Below, piece by piece: positions 10,389 to 21,014 of a stretch of 64,000 bases of DNA. The translations under genes were made by a program, and so were the position numbers. Every line of letters starts with the position of its first letter. Positions within the stretch are counted from its first letter, which is position 1. Source of the stretch: Vibrio chagasii (GTDB taxonomy: Bacteria; Pseudomonadota; Gammaproteobacteria; Enterobacterales; Vibrionaceae); the NCBI RefSeq assembly GCF_024347355.1, contig NZ_AP025465.1, positions 248,001-312,000 of the forward strand, read 5' to 3'. The notes under the pieces were generated by a model. The model did no database searches and was not told where the DNA came from. It worked only from the letters and a program-made list of their open reading frames with translations.

Positions 10389-11804
10389 CTAGGTGATGAT
10401 AAACAGGGCTAGGTAGACCAACAGCAAACCGACAAGACCCAGGATCATCCCCATTTTCGCCATGTCTTTGCTTTCGATAAGCCCGGTTGAGTAAGCCAGT
10501 GAATTCGGTGGCGTTGATACCGGAAGAATCATGCCGAGTGATGCTGAGAAGGCAACCACAACCAATAACCCTTGTAAGCCCCCAATTGTTGCCAAGCTCT
10601 CCATAGAAGCGCCAATTGCCGCGGCTATTGGCATTAGCAAGTTGGCCGTCGCGGTGTTCGACATGAAGTTCGCCATTAACCAGCACACGATCGATAGCGT
10701 GATGACTACGGCTGCAGGGGACAGCGACTCATAGTCGATCGCATGTGCCAATGCAGACGCTAAGCCTGTTTTATCTAAGCCGATACCAATCGCAATACCA
10801 CCGGCGACTAGCCACAACACATCCCAGTTAATCAGCTTGAGTTCTTCTTTGCCCATGATGCCCGTCAAGGTGAAGACCGCTAATGGAATGATAGAGACCA
10901 CATAGGTGTTCATACCATGCAGCTTGGTGGTCATCCACAACAAGATGGTGGCGGCAAAGGTGACGTAAACCACGATCGCTCGCCAGCTCTTTCTGAATTG
11001 CCCATCGAGTTTAAGCACCATGTTTTTCTGCGTGGAAGGGAAGATTTTCTGAAGAAGGAACCAAGCAATGGTGAGCTGGATGATCACAAAGGGTAAGCCC
11101 ATCATCATCCAGCTCAGGAAGTCGATGGTGTTTTCACCGGTCAGGTATTGCAGTGCGATGGCATTGGGAGGCGTACCGATTGGTGTTGCGATACCACCAG
11201 TATTAGCGGCAATCGGAATACACAATACGAGTGCTTTGATCCCCATATCGCCTTTTGGTGCAGAAGCTACGATAGGCCCAAGCAGAGCTAGCATCATGAC
11301 AGTGGTTGCGGTATTCGACATAAACATTGAGAACACGGCGGTGATCAGCATTAAGCCAAGCATGATGAAGCGCGGTTCTGTACCGAATGGTTTCAGCAGC
11401 ACTCGAGCTAGGTTGTTATCGAGTTCGTACTTAGATGCCGAGATTGCGAGAGCAAAGCCACCCATGAATAGAATGATGATTGGTGATGAAAATGCACCGA
11501 ATATGTCGGTATATTTAATTAATTCACCGAGATCGTGTCCCGCTGGTGGATTTCGAAATAGGTGCAGACCTTTGTCGGAAATCATCACCAGTTCAAGTGC
11601 AATGATCAGTATTGAGGTGGCGAAAACTGGAACGGGTTCAAGTACCCAAAGTAGGGCAGCAAGTAGAAATATCGCTAGCAGGCGGTGTTGAATCAGCGTC
11701 AGGTCATCGATAGGTATTGAATCTATTGGCATGAATAACACGCCCAAGGGAATCGCAAAACAAATCAACAGCTTGACCAGAACGCCAACATTGAGTTTAG
11801 GCAT
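10389..11804 (-). CDS. Sodium:dicarboxylate symporter, DASS/SLC13 family
   Basis: Membrane transporter of 471 residues resembling Vibrio cholerae VcINDY, which moves C4-dicarboxylates with sodium. Both Ser-Asn-Thr substrate and sodium-binding signatures are present, in SNTATTVMM (first half) and SNTATANLL (second half), together with the PIGTPPN and PVSTPPNS loops expected after each. A TTG two codons earlier would add two residues, but the ATG at 11804 has an AGGG site about 12 bases upstream. It could supply succinate or fumarate, a link to frd that is only inference. Confidence 0.88.
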   Translation of the reverse strand: MPKLNVGVLVKLLICFAIPLGVLFMPIDSIPIDDLTLIQHRLLAIFLLAALLWVLEPVPVFATSILIIALELVMISDKGLHLFRNPPAGHDLGELIKYTDIFGAFSSPIIILFMGGFALAISASKYELDNNLARVLLKPFGTEPRFIMLGLMLITAVFSMFMSNTATTVMMLALLGPIVASAPKGDMGIKALVLCIPIAANTGGIATPIGTPPNAIALQYLTGENTIDFLSWMMMGLPFVIIQLTIAWFLLQKIFPSTQKNMVLKLDGQFRKSWRAIVVYVTFAATILLWMTTKLHGMNTYVVSIIPLAVFTLTGIMGKEELKLINWDVLWLVAGGIAIGIGLDKTGLASALAHAIDYESLSPAAVVITLSIVCWLMANFMSNTATANLLMPIAAAIGASMESLATIGGLQGLLVVVAFSASLGMILPVSTPPNSLAYSTGLIESKDMAKMGMILGLVGLLLVYLALFIIT

Positions 11805-12010
11805 GTACAAAGACCCTATGAATAAAATATCTTCAAATAGAGTAAGTTATCTGGATTTTTGGTACTTGGAGACGGGTTGGAAAATCAAAAAGTTGTTTAA
11901 GGTTTCGGCAACTGTTTTGTTTTTGGTCAATCTTTTATAGCGCTGATTTATGCATTGCTTTTTTAGGTCAGGGCTTATAGGGGTATTGGAAGGTTAGAGG
12001 GCTGGGTAAT

Positions 12011-12045
12011 AAAAAGGCACGTTATTCATTCAAATAACGTGCCTT
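12011..12045 (-). terminator. Terminator of psd
   Basis: A perfect 13-bp stem (AAGGCACGTTATT with its complement) and six-base loop lie 28 bases past the psd stop. On the minus strand they are followed by TTTTTATT. Confidence 0.85.
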
Positions 12046-12072
12046 GAAAGCTAAATGAGTTTACTCAAATTA

Positions 12073-12984
12073 TTACGCTTGGTCTGTGTTCTCTACTGCA
12101 TCAACAGCTTCAGTCTCAACCTCTTTACCAGCGATGTGCGCGTAAGGCGTACCAAGAACCGTTTTCTCGCCATTTTGCATCGTGTCGTCGAACTTGATTG
12201 CATCTTTCGCAAATAGGTTGATAACCGTTGAACCAAGCTTAAAGCGACCCATTTCTTCGCCTTTCTTCAAGATGATTGCTTTATCGCCTTGTGCTGGGTA
12301 ATCCCATTTGTACACAGAGTTACCGCGTGGTGGAGTAATCGTGCCAGCCCATACTTGCTCGATACTACCTACGATAGTTGCGCCAACCAGCACTTGTGCC
12401 ATTGGGCCAAATTCCGTATCGAAGATACACACTACGCGCTCGTTACGTGCGAATAGGTTTGGAACATTCTCAGCTGTTAATGGGTTAACAGAGAAAAGGT
12501 CACCTGGAACGTAGATCATCTGACGCAGCGTACCGTCACATGGCATGTGTACGCGGTGGTAATCACTTGGAGATAGGTAAAGCGTTGCGAATTCACCGTC
12601 TTTAAACTCTTCAGCAAGACCGGCATCACCACCTAGCAGCTCACGTGCAGAGTAGTCGTGGCCCTTCGCCTGAATCAGTTGGCCGTCAGTAATTGGGCCA
12701 AATTGGCTTACGCGAGCGTCTGCTGGGTGAACGATAACAGAGTCGCCTTCAGCGATAGGGCGCATGCCGTCTTTCAATTCACGTACGAAGAATTCATTGA
12801 ATGTTTTAAAGTGTTTTGGGTCGCTATGTAGCGCTTCATCCATGTTCACTTTGTATTGTTTGATGAACCAATTGATGATCGCTGTCGTTAAGCCGCCCGC
12901 TTTAGCAGACGCCAGTTTGCCGACTAGACGAGTTAGTCCATGTTGTGGAATCCAGTACTGCAATCCAACTTTAATCTTATCCAT
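12073..12984 (-). CDS. psd: Phosphatidylserine decarboxylase proenzyme
   Basis: Converts phosphatidylserine to phosphatidylethanolamine at the inner membrane. The 303-residue proenzyme carries the LGST self-cleavage motif (about 250-253); Ser252 would become the pyruvoyl cofactor of the small alpha chain. The family motif [14 protein letters not shown] lies upstream. The C-terminus has an acidic tail. The gene lies downstream of rsgA on the same strand with a gap of about 125 bp, the neighbour pair seen in E. coli. Confidence 0.96.
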   Translation of the reverse strand: MDKIKVGLQYWIPQHGLTRLVGKLASAKAGGLTTAIINWFIKQYKVNMDEALHSDPKHFKTFNEFFVRELKDGMRPIAEGDSVIVHPADARVSQFGPITDGQLIQAKGHDYSARELLGGDAGLAEEFKDGEFATLYLSPSDYHRVHMPCDGTLRQMIYVPGDLFSVNPLTAENVPNLFARNERVVCIFDTEFGPMAQVLVGATIVGSIEQVWAGTITPPRGNSVYKWDYPAQGDKAIILKKGEEMGRFKLGSTVINLFAKDAIKFDDTMQNGEKTVLGTPYAHIAGKEVETEAVDAVENTDQA

Positions 12985-13109
12985 TGTATTAATTTTCCAA
13001 TGCTATGTGTTTTTCAATTCAATCTGTCGATGACGCTTTAGGGCGCGAGATGTTACTTAAATTCGCGCCAATTGTCAGTAACTGCACATATTTGTTCACA
13101 AAAACGCGA

Positions 13110-14165
13110 TTAAAGATCTGCTTTTTTGTTTCGTGAATACTGACGATTGTCTTTGTTGTTGACCATGCTCTCAATGATGCGGTGGTAGTTGTCGAAGCGC
13201 AGTCGACTGATCTTCCCATCTTCAACGGCTTCACGCAGGATGCATCCTGGATCATCATTGTGCTTACAATCTCGGAACTTACAGCCGCCAAGGTAAGGTT
13301 TGAACTCGACGAAAGCTTCGGTGATTTCATCGGCTTCTAAGTGCCATAGGCCAAATTCACGAACTCCAGGTGAATCGATTAGGTCACCACCTGAAGGGAA
13401 GTGGTACAAGCGAGCTGCTGTAGTAGTGTGCTGACCAAGGCCTGAGTTTTCAGAAACTTCACCTTCTTCGATGTCGAGTGTCGGCATTAGCGCATTCACT
13501 AGGCTGGACTTACCTACACCAGATTGGCCAACAAAGATGTTGATACGGCCTTTAAGTTCAGCTTCTAGCTCTTTAATGCCGTAGCCAGACTCTTTACTCA
13601 CGAACATCACCTTGTAGCCGATCTCTTCGTAAATTTTCAGTGTCTCTTGGTACTCAGCAATTTGCTCTTCAGTCAGTAGGTCGACCTTGTTGAGTACAAC
13701 AAGCGGTGCGATTTTTACTGTTTCTGAAGCAATTAAGTAACGGTCGACAATATTAAGCGATAGCTCTGGAAGTACAGCAGACACGATAACCATCTGGTCT
13801 ACGTTAGCCGCAACCGGTTTTAGGCCGTCGTAGTAATCAGGACGAGTAAGCATTGAGGTTCTTGGTTCAACCGCTTCCACAACACCTGAAATACCAGCCA
13901 TCGACTCTAAGCCTGCACGCCAAGTCACTCGGTCACCAGAAACTAAAGTCTCGATACTACGGCGTAAGTTACAACGATGAACTTCGTTTGTTTCAAGATC
14001 TTCGATATCAGCATGTTGACCAAAGCGTGTAATCACGAGTCCGCTTTTGGTGCCACCAAGCATGTTCTCATCCCACTGGATAGAATCTTCTTTCTTGAGT
14101 CGCTTGTTCTGGTTGCTACGTACTCGACGTACCTGACCTTTAGTTAACTTCTTTTTTTTAGCCAC
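13110..14165 (-). CDS. rsgA: Small ribosomal subunit biogenesis GTPase RsgA
   Basis: Circularly permuted GTPase that checks late maturation of the 30S subunit. The 351 residues include a basic N-terminus and OB fold (about 40-105), then the G4 motif NKVD (159-162) ahead of the P-loop GQSGVGKS (213-220), the permuted order that defines the family. A C-terminal zinc knuckle is visible as [14 protein letters not shown]. The start codon is GTG. It is divergent from orn, as in E. coli. Confidence 0.96.
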   Translation of the reverse strand: MAKKKKLTKGQVRRVRSNQNKRLKKEDSIQWDENMLGGTKSGLVITRFGQHADIEDLETNEVHRCNLRRSIETLVSGDRVTWRAGLESMAGISGVVEAVEPRTSMLTRPDYYDGLKPVAANVDQMVIVSAVLPELSLNIVDRYLIASETVKIAPLVVLNKVDLLTEEQIAEYQETLKIYEEIGYKVMFVSKESGYGIKELEAELKGRINIFVGQSGVGKSSLVNALMPTLDIEEGEVSENSGLGQHTTTAARLYHFPSGGDLIDSPGVREFGLWHLEADEITEAFVEFKPYLGGCKFRDCKHNDDPGCILREAVEDGKISRLRFDNYHRIIESMVNNKDNRQYSRNKKADL

Positions 14166-14314
14166 AATTTTTCACTTAACACATCTAACTTGATGATTGG
14201 GAACTCAAACTGGTGTTGCTGGTGCCATTTGATTTCGATGGTCCTAAAGCTAGTTTGAGTATAGTTATTTGGGTATAGTACCTCTTTTAAACATAAACAA
14301 ATAGGCGACGCCTT

Positions 14315-14860
14315 ATGTCCTTTAGCGATCAGAACCTAATTTGGGTAGATCTAGAGATGACGGGACTGGATCCTGAAACTCATAAAATCATTGAAATTGC
14401 GACTATCGTGACTGATAGTGAGCTTAACATCCTTGCTGAAGGACCTGTTTTGGCTATTCACCAACCTCAGAGTGAATTAGACAAGATGGACGAGTGGTGT
14501 ACAACGACGCACACTGGCAGCGGGCTAGTGAAGCGTATTCAAGAAAGCACCATCACTGAGCAAGACGCTATCGAACAGACGATCGCGTTTCTTGAAAAGT
14601 GGGTACCAAAAGGTAAATCGCCGATTTGTGGTAACAGCATTGGCCAAGACCGCCGCTTCCTATACAAGCACATGCCTGAATTAGAAGAGTACTTCCACTA
14701 CCGCTATGTAGATGTCAGTACGCTTAAAGAGCTAGCTCGTCGTTGGAAACCTGAAGTATTAGATGGTTTTTCTAAGTCAGGAAGTCACTTAGCATTAGAC
14801 GATATTCGCGAGTCAATTGCCGAACTGCAATACTACCGAAAAACAATTATTAACATCTAG
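14315..14860 (+). CDS. orn: Oligoribonuclease
   Basis: 3'-5' exoribonuclease that degrades RNA dinucleotides, including pGpG from cyclic di-GMP turnover. At 181 residues it shows the DEDDh exonuclease motifs: [12 protein letters not shown] near the N-terminus, the NSIGQDRRF segment in the middle, and [14 protein letters not shown] near the C-terminus. The tRNA operon starts about 120 bp downstream and has its own promoter. In E. coli orn is likewise followed by glycine tRNA genes. Confidence 0.96.
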   Translation: MSFSDQNLIWVDLEMTGLDPETHKIIEIATIVTDSELNILAEGPVLAIHQPQSELDKMDEWCTTTHTGSGLVKRIQESTITEQDAIEQTIAFLEKWVPKGKSPICGNSIGQDRRFLYKHMPELEEYFHYRYVDVSTLKELARRWKPEVLDGFSKSGSHLALDDIRESIAELQYYRKTIINI

Positions 14861-14977
14861 CCGGATAAACTGATCACGTTTGTCTAACTTTTCAGGGACA
14901 TAAGAGCCAATTTTTTTGCAAATCTGTGTGCTTTTACAGCAGTTGAATAAAAAGTTTCGTAATTTTGCATTAAGGAC

Positions 14978-15005
14978 TTGCATCACAAAAAAATGCTCTT
15001 ATAAT
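14978..15005 (+). promoter_or_regulatory. Promoter of the tRNA operon
   Basis: TTGCAT and TATAAT hexamers are separated by 16 bp. A short GC-containing discriminator follows and the first tRNA begins 35 bp after the -10 box. This layout is usual for strong stable-RNA promoters under growth-rate control. Confidence 0.8.
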
Positions 15006-15040
15006 TCGCAGCCCTGAACGGCGAAAGACGTTTTCAGAAT

Positions 15041-15116
15041 GCGACACTAGCTCAGCTGGTAGAGCGCAACCTTGCCAAGGTTGAGGTCACGAGTTCGAAC
15101 CTCGTGTGTCGCTCCA
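15041..15116 (+). tRNA. tRNA-Gly(GCC), variant copy
   Basis: 76-nt cloverleaf with GCC anticodon and encoded CCA. It differs from the other eight Gly copies by a covarying acceptor pair (GCGACAC/GTGTCGC), a different T-arm stem and one D-loop base. Confidence 0.97.
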
Positions 15117-15167
15117 ATTTGTAGATTATGGCGAAAGCGGTAATCAGAAGGTGAAAGACCTTTCTAT

Positions 15168-15243
15168 GCGATACTAGCTCAGTTGGTAGAGCGCAACCTT
15201 GCCAAGGTTGAGGTCATCGGTTCGAACCCGATGTATCGCTCCA
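15168..15243 (+). tRNA. tRNA-Gly(GCC)
   Basis: 76-nt cloverleaf with acceptor GCGATAC/GTATCGC, anticodon GCC and encoded CCA. This and the later Gly copies look identical. Confidence 0.97.
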
Positions 15244-15296
15244 ATTTGCAGGTTACGGCGAAAGCGGTAATCAAAAGGTGAAAGACCTTTTCTAAT

Positions 15297-15372
15297 GCGA
15301 TACTAGCTCAGTTGGTAGAGCGCAACCTTGCCAAGGTTGAGGTCATCGGTTCGAACCCGATGTATCGCTCCA
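15297..15372 (+). tRNA. tRNA-Gly(GCC)
   Basis: Same gene as the preceding Gly copy. It opens the first of the six 235-bp repeat units. Confidence 0.97.
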
Positions 15373-15421
15373 AATTCGCCTCTTAGAGGCAAGATTCATT
15401 GACTTAAACAATGCATCCGGA

Positions 15422-15498
<77 letters not shown>

Positions 15499-15531
15499 CA
15501 TTACAGTTAAACGCGATAGCGGTTAACTTAT

Positions 15532-15607
15532 GCGATACTAGCTCAGTTGGTAGAGCGCAACCTTGCCAAGGTTGAGGTCATCGGTTCGAACCCGATGTAT
15601 CGCTCCA
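15532..15607 (+). tRNA. tRNA-Gly(GCC)
   Basis: Array Gly copy opening unit 2; 76 nt, GCC anticodon, encoded CCA. Confidence 0.97.
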
Positions 15608-15656
15608 AATTCGCCTTTTAAAGGTAAGATTCATTGACTTAAACAATGCATCCGGA

Positions 15657-15733
<77 letters not shown>

Positions 15734-15766
15734 CATTACAGTTAAACGCGACAGCGGTTAACTCAT

Positions 15767-15842
15767 GCGATACTAGCTCAGTTGGTAGAGCGCAACCTTG
15801 CCAAGGTTGAGGTCATCGGTTCGAACCCGATGTATCGCTCCA
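15767..15842 (+). tRNA. tRNA-Gly(GCC)
   Basis: Array Gly copy opening unit 3; 76 nt, GCC anticodon, encoded CCA. Confidence 0.97.
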
Positions 15843-15891
15843 AATTCGCCTTTTAAAGGCAAGACTCATTGACTTAAACAATGCATCCGGA

Positions 15892-15968
<77 letters not shown>

Positions 15969-16001
15969 CATTACAGTTAAACGCGATAGCGGTTAACTTA
16001 T

Positions 16002-16077
16002 GCGATACTAGCTCAGTTGGTAGAGCGCAACCTTGCCAAGGTTGAGGTCATCGGTTCGAACCCGATGTATCGCTCCA
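16002..16077 (+). tRNA. tRNA-Gly(GCC)
   Basis: Array Gly copy opening unit 4; 76 nt, GCC anticodon, encoded CCA. Confidence 0.97.
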
Positions 16078-16126
16078 AATTCGCCTTTTAAAGGCAAGAC
16101 TCATTGACTTAAACAATGCATCCGGA

Positions 16127-16203
<77 letters not shown>

Positions 16204-16236
16204 CATTACAGTTAAACGCGACAGCGGTTAACTCAT

Positions 16237-16312
16237 GCGATACTAGCTCAGTTGGTAGAGCGCAACCTTGCCAAGGTTGAGGTCATCGGTTCGAACCCGA
16301 TGTATCGCTCCA
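16237..16312 (+). tRNA. tRNA-Gly(GCC)
   Basis: Array Gly copy opening unit 5; 76 nt, GCC anticodon, encoded CCA. Confidence 0.97.
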
Positions 16313-16361
16313 AATTCGCCTTTTAAAGGTAAGATTCATTGACTTAAACAATGCATCCGGA

Positions 16362-16438
<77 letters not shown>

Positions 16439-16471
16439 CATTACAGTTAAACGCGACAGCGGTTAACTCAT

Positions 16472-16547
16472 GCGATACTAGCTCAGTTGGTAGAGCGCAA
16501 CCTTGCCAAGGTTGAGGTCATCGGTTCGAACCCGATGTATCGCTCCA
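16472..16547 (+). tRNA. tRNA-Gly(GCC)
   Basis: Array Gly copy opening unit 6; 76 nt, GCC anticodon, encoded CCA. Confidence 0.97.
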
Positions 16548-16596
16548 AATTCGCCTTTTAAAGGCAAGACTCATTGACTTAAACAATGCATCCGGA

Positions 16597-16673
<77 letters not shown>

Positions 16674-16706
16674 CATTACAGTTAAACGCGATAGCGGTTA
16701 ACTCAT

Positions 16707-16782
16707 GCGATACTAGCTCAGTTGGTAGAGCGCAACCTTGCCAAGGTTGAGGTCATCGGTTCGAACCCGATGTATCGCTCCA
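16707..16782 (+). tRNA. tRNA-Gly(GCC), last of the array
   Basis: Final Gly copy. After its CCA the sequence leaves the repeat pattern and no further tRNA follows. Confidence 0.97.
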
Positions 16783-16895
16783 GCTTTCTTCTAAAAAAGC
16801 TAATAAGTACTTTAAACCTCTGTGTTTAAAGGCGACCACAAAGGTCACGCTCTTTCTTTAATGCTGCGAAGCATAATCCCCCAAAAAAGCAAATA

Positions 16896-16923
16896 ATCCT
16901 CCATCATGGTGGATATTTTTTTG
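16896..16923 (+). terminator. Terminator of the tRNA operon
   Basis: An eight-position stem with one mismatch (ATCC-CCA and TGG-GGAT arms) is followed by seven T bases, about 115 bp after the last tRNA. Confidence 0.75.
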
Positions 16924-17394
16924 TCTTAAATTTTTCTTAGCAACTGGAATGCTAGTAAACATCAGGTCTCTGAAGCAGATACTTGAGGTTTTTCAAATCT
17001 ATAAACAGACTTATCCACAAACAGTTAGATGTGGATAACTTGGTTGATAAAGTTATTTCAGGCTTAATTCTTTATATATCTCAAAAAGATCTTTCTTATT
17101 TTTAATATATTAGTTGAATTCTGATGTTTGTAACTTGTTGTTTTTTATGAGTTTAGGTGCGTCTGTGGAATTAAGCGAAAGATCGTTAACTTGTTGTTTT
17201 TTGATCTTAATCATTTATCAGTACTGTGTTTAACTTTGTGTAGGTGTCGGAAGTTTACGAGAGTTCTGAATTTTTTCCACATTGCCAAAATTGAGAACAA
17301 GGTCAAACATTGTTCTAAAATTATGTGCAACGAGTTGTCTTAAATGTTGGACTGTTAGTAAGAACTAGCCTGCCAAACATTGGTACATATAGGG
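16924..17394. other. AT-rich non-coding stretch with inverted DnaA boxes
   Basis: No convincing gene lies between the tRNA terminator and the end of queG. Two perfect DnaA boxes face each other: TTATCCACA at 17011-17019 and its complement TGTGGATAA at 17030-17038. The sequence after them is rich in T runs and has several GATC sites (for example in AAAGATCTTT and TTTGATCTT). This resembles parts of an origin or a DnaA-titration locus, but the genes normally flanking a Vibrio origin are absent. Confidence 0.55.
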
Positions 17395-18537
17395 CTAAGC
17401 ATCTCTTGGTAGTCCTTTCTCAACGATGCGTATCAGCCGGTGCTTTTTAGTTGCGACTTTGCTGTTACCTTTTTGAACCTCAATAATGCTCGGCAACTGC
17501 TGTAATTGTTTTTCTAAAGCCCACTCGATATGAACATCTAACATGTCGTTATTACCTCGGTGAGACTCTAAGGTTTCAACAATGTGTTGTTGGAATGGCG
17601 CATTACCCATCGCAACATAAATATTACGTAACCACTGCGTATGACCAATACGTCTAATCGCTGAGCCTTCCATTTTCTTTAAGAAGGTCGCTTCATCCCA
17701 GCTTGCGAGTAAAACGAGGTCAGCTTCTTTAAAATCTTCTCTACGGTGGAAGTCTTTTTGTTCAGTGATCTCAGCATGCCGATTCCATGGGCAGACCAAT
17801 TGGCAGTCATCACAACCATAGATTCGGTTCCCAATCGCTTCTCTGAACTCTTCTGGGATTACGCCATCGTATTCAATCGTTAAATATGAAATACATTTGC
17901 GAGCATCAACCACACCATCCGCAATAATGGCGCCGGTTGGGCAGGAGGTGATACATGCGGTGCATTTGCCACATTCGTCAACACTCGGCTCATCCGTTGG
18001 AAGAGGGATGTTAACCAGTAGCTCTCCTAAGAAGAACCAAGAGCCTGCGGCTTTATCGAGAATGAGTGAGTGTTTACCTGTCCAGCCTAGCCCTGCTTTT
18101 TGAGCTAGTGGTCTTTCTAAAATAGGCGCCGAATCGACGAAAGGACGAGAGTCTAAATCTTCGACCTCTTTTTCAATTTTTTGACCCAGCTTTTTCAATT
18201 GGTTACGGAACAATTTGTGATAATCGCGGCCTAAAGAATAACGGCTGATGTAACCTTGAGTGGTATCACTGAGGTTTGAGGCAAATTGAGCTTCTGGTGG
18301 TAGGTAGTTCATTCGGGCGCTGATCACTCGAATGGTTCCTGGGTGAAGTTCATTAGGACGTGCGCGCATCATGCCATGACGGGCCATCCAATCCATTTCG
18401 CCGTGATGACCTGCATCTAGCCATGCTTGAAGAGGGGCTTCATGTTCACTGAGATCAACATCGCAGATGCCAACTTTTTGAAAGCCTAGCTCTTTTCCCC
18501 AAATTTTAATTTTTTCAGCAAGATGGTCTAGATTCAT
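17395..18537 (-). CDS. queG: Epoxyqueuosine reductase
   Basis: Performs the last step of queuosine synthesis, reducing epoxyqueuosine to queuosine in tRNA anticodons, using cobalamin and two [4Fe-4S] clusters. The 380-residue protein shows both cluster signatures: CGKCTACITSCPTGA (about residues 190-204) and, further on, CDDCQLVCPW. The N-terminal half is the cobalamin-binding region, with the GWTGKHSLI segment. It is divergent from tsaE. In E. coli nnr lies between queG and tsaE; here the 222-bp gap leaves no room for it. Confidence 0.95.
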   Translation of the reverse strand: MNLDHLAEKIKIWGKELGFQKVGICDVDLSEHEAPLQAWLDAGHHGEMDWMARHGMMRARPNELHPGTIRVISARMNYLPPEAQFASNLSDTTQGYISRYSLGRDYHKLFRNQLKKLGQKIEKEVEDLDSRPFVDSAPILERPLAQKAGLGWTGKHSLILDKAAGSWFFLGELLVNIPLPTDEPSVDECGKCTACITSCPTGAIIADGVVDARKCISYLTIEYDGVIPEEFREAIGNRIYGCDDCQLVCPWNRHAEITEQKDFHRREDFKEADLVLLASWDEATFLKKMEGSAIRRIGHTQWLRNIYVAMGNAPFQQHIVETLESHRGNNDMLDVHIEWALEKQLQQLPSIIEVQKGNSKVATKKHRLIRIVEKGLPRDA

Positions 18538-18759
18538 GGCTTCATTCTTATAGAGATAAGGATAACTAAAATTCGGTTCGGTAAAAATGGGGGCGGATCT
18601 TAACGGATCTTAGTGGTGTTGACCAGAACAGACGTGTTTTGAACAGTATTTTTCATAGAACTTACACTTGAGTGCTTGTCTCCCAAAAGCATCACGGTTT
18701 ACTATTCTTGTTCTTTTGATTTTTATATAGTCAACGATCGATTTTTAGAGAACGTATTC

Positions 18760-19224
18760 ATGAGCACTAAACAATTTACTTTGAAAGATGAACAAGCAAC
18801 GATTCAACTAGGAACGGAGCTTTCTAATCTTTGCTCACAGCAGACAACGATTTATCTGCATGGTGATCTTGGCGCAGGTAAAACGACGTTTAGTCGCGGC
18901 TTTGTAAAAGCACTTGGTCATCAAGGAAATGTAAAGAGCCCAACGTATACTCTAGTTGAACCTTATCAACTTGCAGATTGGCAGGTGTATCATTTTGATC
19001 TTTACCGCCTAGCCGATCCTGAAGAACTCGAGTTTATGGGGATTCGTGATTACTTTACGCCTGACGCGATCTGTTTGGTTGAATGGCCAGAGAAGGGCTA
19101 TGGATTACTGCCAGAAGCGGACATGGATATTGATATTCGTTACCAAGACGATCACCGTATTGTTTCTTTAACCGCTAATAGTGAATACGGACAGCGCTTA
19201 CTTAGTCAGTTGGAGTTATGTTGA
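18760..19224 (+). CDS. tsaE: tRNA threonylcarbamoyladenosine synthesis ATPase
   Basis: P-loop ATPase that cycles the TsaB-TsaD complex during t6A37 tRNA modification. From the ATG at 18760 it has 154 residues, matching the family length. An upstream in-frame ATG at 18676 would add 28 unrelated residues and is rejected. The Walker A motif [13 protein letters not shown] lies near residue 40, followed by [10 protein letters not shown] and the HFDLYRL motif. Its end overlaps the amiB start by seven bases, indicating an operon with amiB-mutL-miaA. Confidence 0.95.
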   Translation: MSTKQFTLKDEQATIQLGTELSNLCSQQTTIYLHGDLGAGKTTFSRGFVKALGHQGNVKSPTYTLVEPYQLADWQVYHFDLYRLADPEELEFMGIRDYFTPDAICLVEWPEKGYGLLPEADMDIDIRYQDDHRIVSLTANSEYGQRLLSQLELC

Positions 19225-20939
19225 TTTCTAGACGCCTTTTTCCAACAGTAGCCATGATGGCTGCTGTTTTCTCCTTACTATTTTCATCACTGGTTTCTGC
19301 GAATTCACTAAAAGGTTTGAGGGTTTGGCCTTCTCCTGAAGAAACGCGTGTGGTTATCGATCTTAAATCTGAGGTCGACTTTAGCTATTTCACACTGAGT
19401 AGCCCGAGCCGCTTGGTTGTCGATTTAAAAAATACCGAATTGGCCACTAAGCTACCGGTGGTGGTGAAAGACAGCCCAGTACTGTCTAAAGTTCGTAAAA
19501 GCTCTCCCCCACAGAAGGGAACCTATCGCTTAGTTTTCGAATTGAAGAGATCTTCTAAAGCTGAACTCTTTAAGTTGAGCCCAACACCGGGCGGCCAATA
19601 CGGGCACCGCTTGGTGATCGATCTGCCTCATGGTGCGGTGAGCAAGAGTAAGCCAGCTACAAAACCAAGTAAGCCAACGGTAAGTAAAGACATCAATCAG
19701 GTTAAGCGTCAGAAAGATATTCTGATCGTGATTGATCCTGGCCATGGTGGTGAAGACCCAGGCTCGATTGGTCCAAGTCGTAAATATGAAAAAGATGCGA
19801 CGCTAAGTATTTCAAAGAAGTTAGCTGCTCAATTGAATGCGGTTCCGGGCATCAAAACTCGAATGACTCGTAATGCTGACTACTTCGTAAACCTCAATCG
19901 ACGTGTTGCTATCGCTCGTGAAAATGAAGCTCACCTGTTGATCTCGATTCACGCGGATGCGTTTACCACACCTCAACCTCGAGGCGGTTCGGTGTTTGTA
20001 TTGAACACTCGACGTGCGAATACAGAAATCTCCCGTTGGATTGAGAATAAAGAGAAGCAATCAGAATTGTTGGGGGGCAGCGGCGCTGCTTTCACTAATA
20101 ATATTGATGATAAGAACGTAAACCAAACCTTGTTGGACCTGCAATTTAGTCACTCTCAGAAAGAGGGCTATAAACTGGCAACAGCAATTCTGTCTGAAAT
20201 GGGTAAAGTCGCTAAGCTACACAATAGTAAGCCGATTAATACGAGTTTGGCAGTATTGCGCTCACCGCAGATTCCATCGGTATTGGTAGAAACGGGCTTT
20301 ATTTCAAATCCAACGGAAGAGAAGTTACTTTTCCAACGCTCGCACCAAGATAAACTTGCGCGTGCTGTGACTAAAGCTGTGGTGAAGTACCTGAAAGAGA
20401 ACCCGCCAGAAGGGATTATCTTGTCTAATGCGACATCATCAACAGGCAGTGCGAGTCAGCACAAGGTGTCTCGTGGTGAGTCGTTATCGGTGATTGCGAG
20501 TAAATACGGTACATCGACACAAGCATTGATGAAGTACAACAATCTGAAGTCGAGCAGCCTAGCGATTGGCCAAGTGCTTAAGATTCCAGGCGGTGCTTCA
20601 AGCTCATCATCAAGCAGTGCGGTTAAAACTAAGACTATCACTCACACGGTTAAGTCTGGAGAATACTTAGGTAAGATAGCTAGCCGTTATAAAGTATCTG
20701 TGGCTGATATTAAACATGAGAACCGTCTAAAATCAGAAACGGTGAGAGTGGGTCAAAAGTTACGTATTACGGTTGAGGTTAAGGATGTTCCTCTGCGCAA
20801 ACATAAAGTAGCAAGAGGTGATTACTTAGGCAAGATTGCTGCGAAGTACGGGGTGAGTGTGAACAGCATTCGCCAAGCGAATAAGCTCCGTTCTGATGAA
20901 TTGGCGATTGGACAAGTGCTGATTATTCCTCATAAATAA
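19218..20939 (+). CDS. amiB: N-acetylmuramoyl-L-alanine amidase with LysM domains
   Basis: Periplasmic zinc amidase that cuts septal peptidoglycan so daughter cells separate. The 573 residues start with a signal peptide (about 1-28), then an AMIN targeting domain (about 30-135) and an Amidase_3 domain (about 170-395) with [22 protein letters not shown] and [10 protein letters not shown], which supply zinc ligands and the catalytic Glu. Three LysM repeats (about 414-456, 474-516 and 528-571) follow, separated by Ser-rich linkers. E. coli AmiB lacks LysM; the extra repeats are common in Vibrio-type orthologues. Activation by EnvC-type LytM factors is expected. Confidence 0.93.
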   Translation: MLISRRLFPTVAMMAAVFSLLFSSLVSANSLKGLRVWPSPEETRVVIDLKSEVDFSYFTLSSPSRLVVDLKNTELATKLPVVVKDSPVLSKVRKSSPPQKGTYRLVFELKRSSKAELFKLSPTPGGQYGHRLVIDLPHGAVSKSKPATKPSKPTVSKDINQVKRQKDILIVIDPGHGGEDPGSIGPSRKYEKDATLSISKKLAAQLNAVPGIKTRMTRNADYFVNLNRRVAIARENEAHLLISIHADAFTTPQPRGGSVFVLNTRRANTEISRWIENKEKQSELLGGSGAAFTNNIDDKNVNQTLLDLQFSHSQKEGYKLATAILSEMGKVAKLHNSKPINTSLAVLRSPQIPSVLVETGFISNPTEEKLLFQRSHQDKLARAVTKAVVKYLKENPPEGIILSNATSSTGSASQHKVSRGESLSVIASKYGTSTQALMKYNNLKSSSLAIGQVLKIPGGASSSSSSSAVKTKTITHTVKSGEYLGKIASRYKVSVADIKHENRLKSETVRVGQKLRITVEVKDVPLRKHKVARGDYLGKIAAKYGVSVNSIRQANKLRSDELAIGQVLIIPHK

Positions 20940-21014
20940 TCGAGTTTAACTAACATAGAAGTGCCTTATAAACATGGAAGGGCTTCTATGAATGGCAGTA
21001 AGGTAGCTATAAAT

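Noticed and set aside
11068..11691. A 207-codon open frame antisense to the dicarboxylate transporter
   Set aside because: It lies wholly opposite a well-supported SLC13 gene, has low-complexity composition typical of antisense frames and no ribosome site.
16924..17394. A chromosomal replication origin at the DnaA boxes
   Set aside because: Only two full boxes are visible, and none of the usual Vibrio origin neighbours (mnmG, mioC, rctB, parAB) are present.
18538..18759. A possible lost nnr gene between queG and tsaE
   Set aside because: E. coli has nnr here, but the interval shows no remnant, and gene order differs among families, so absence alone says little.
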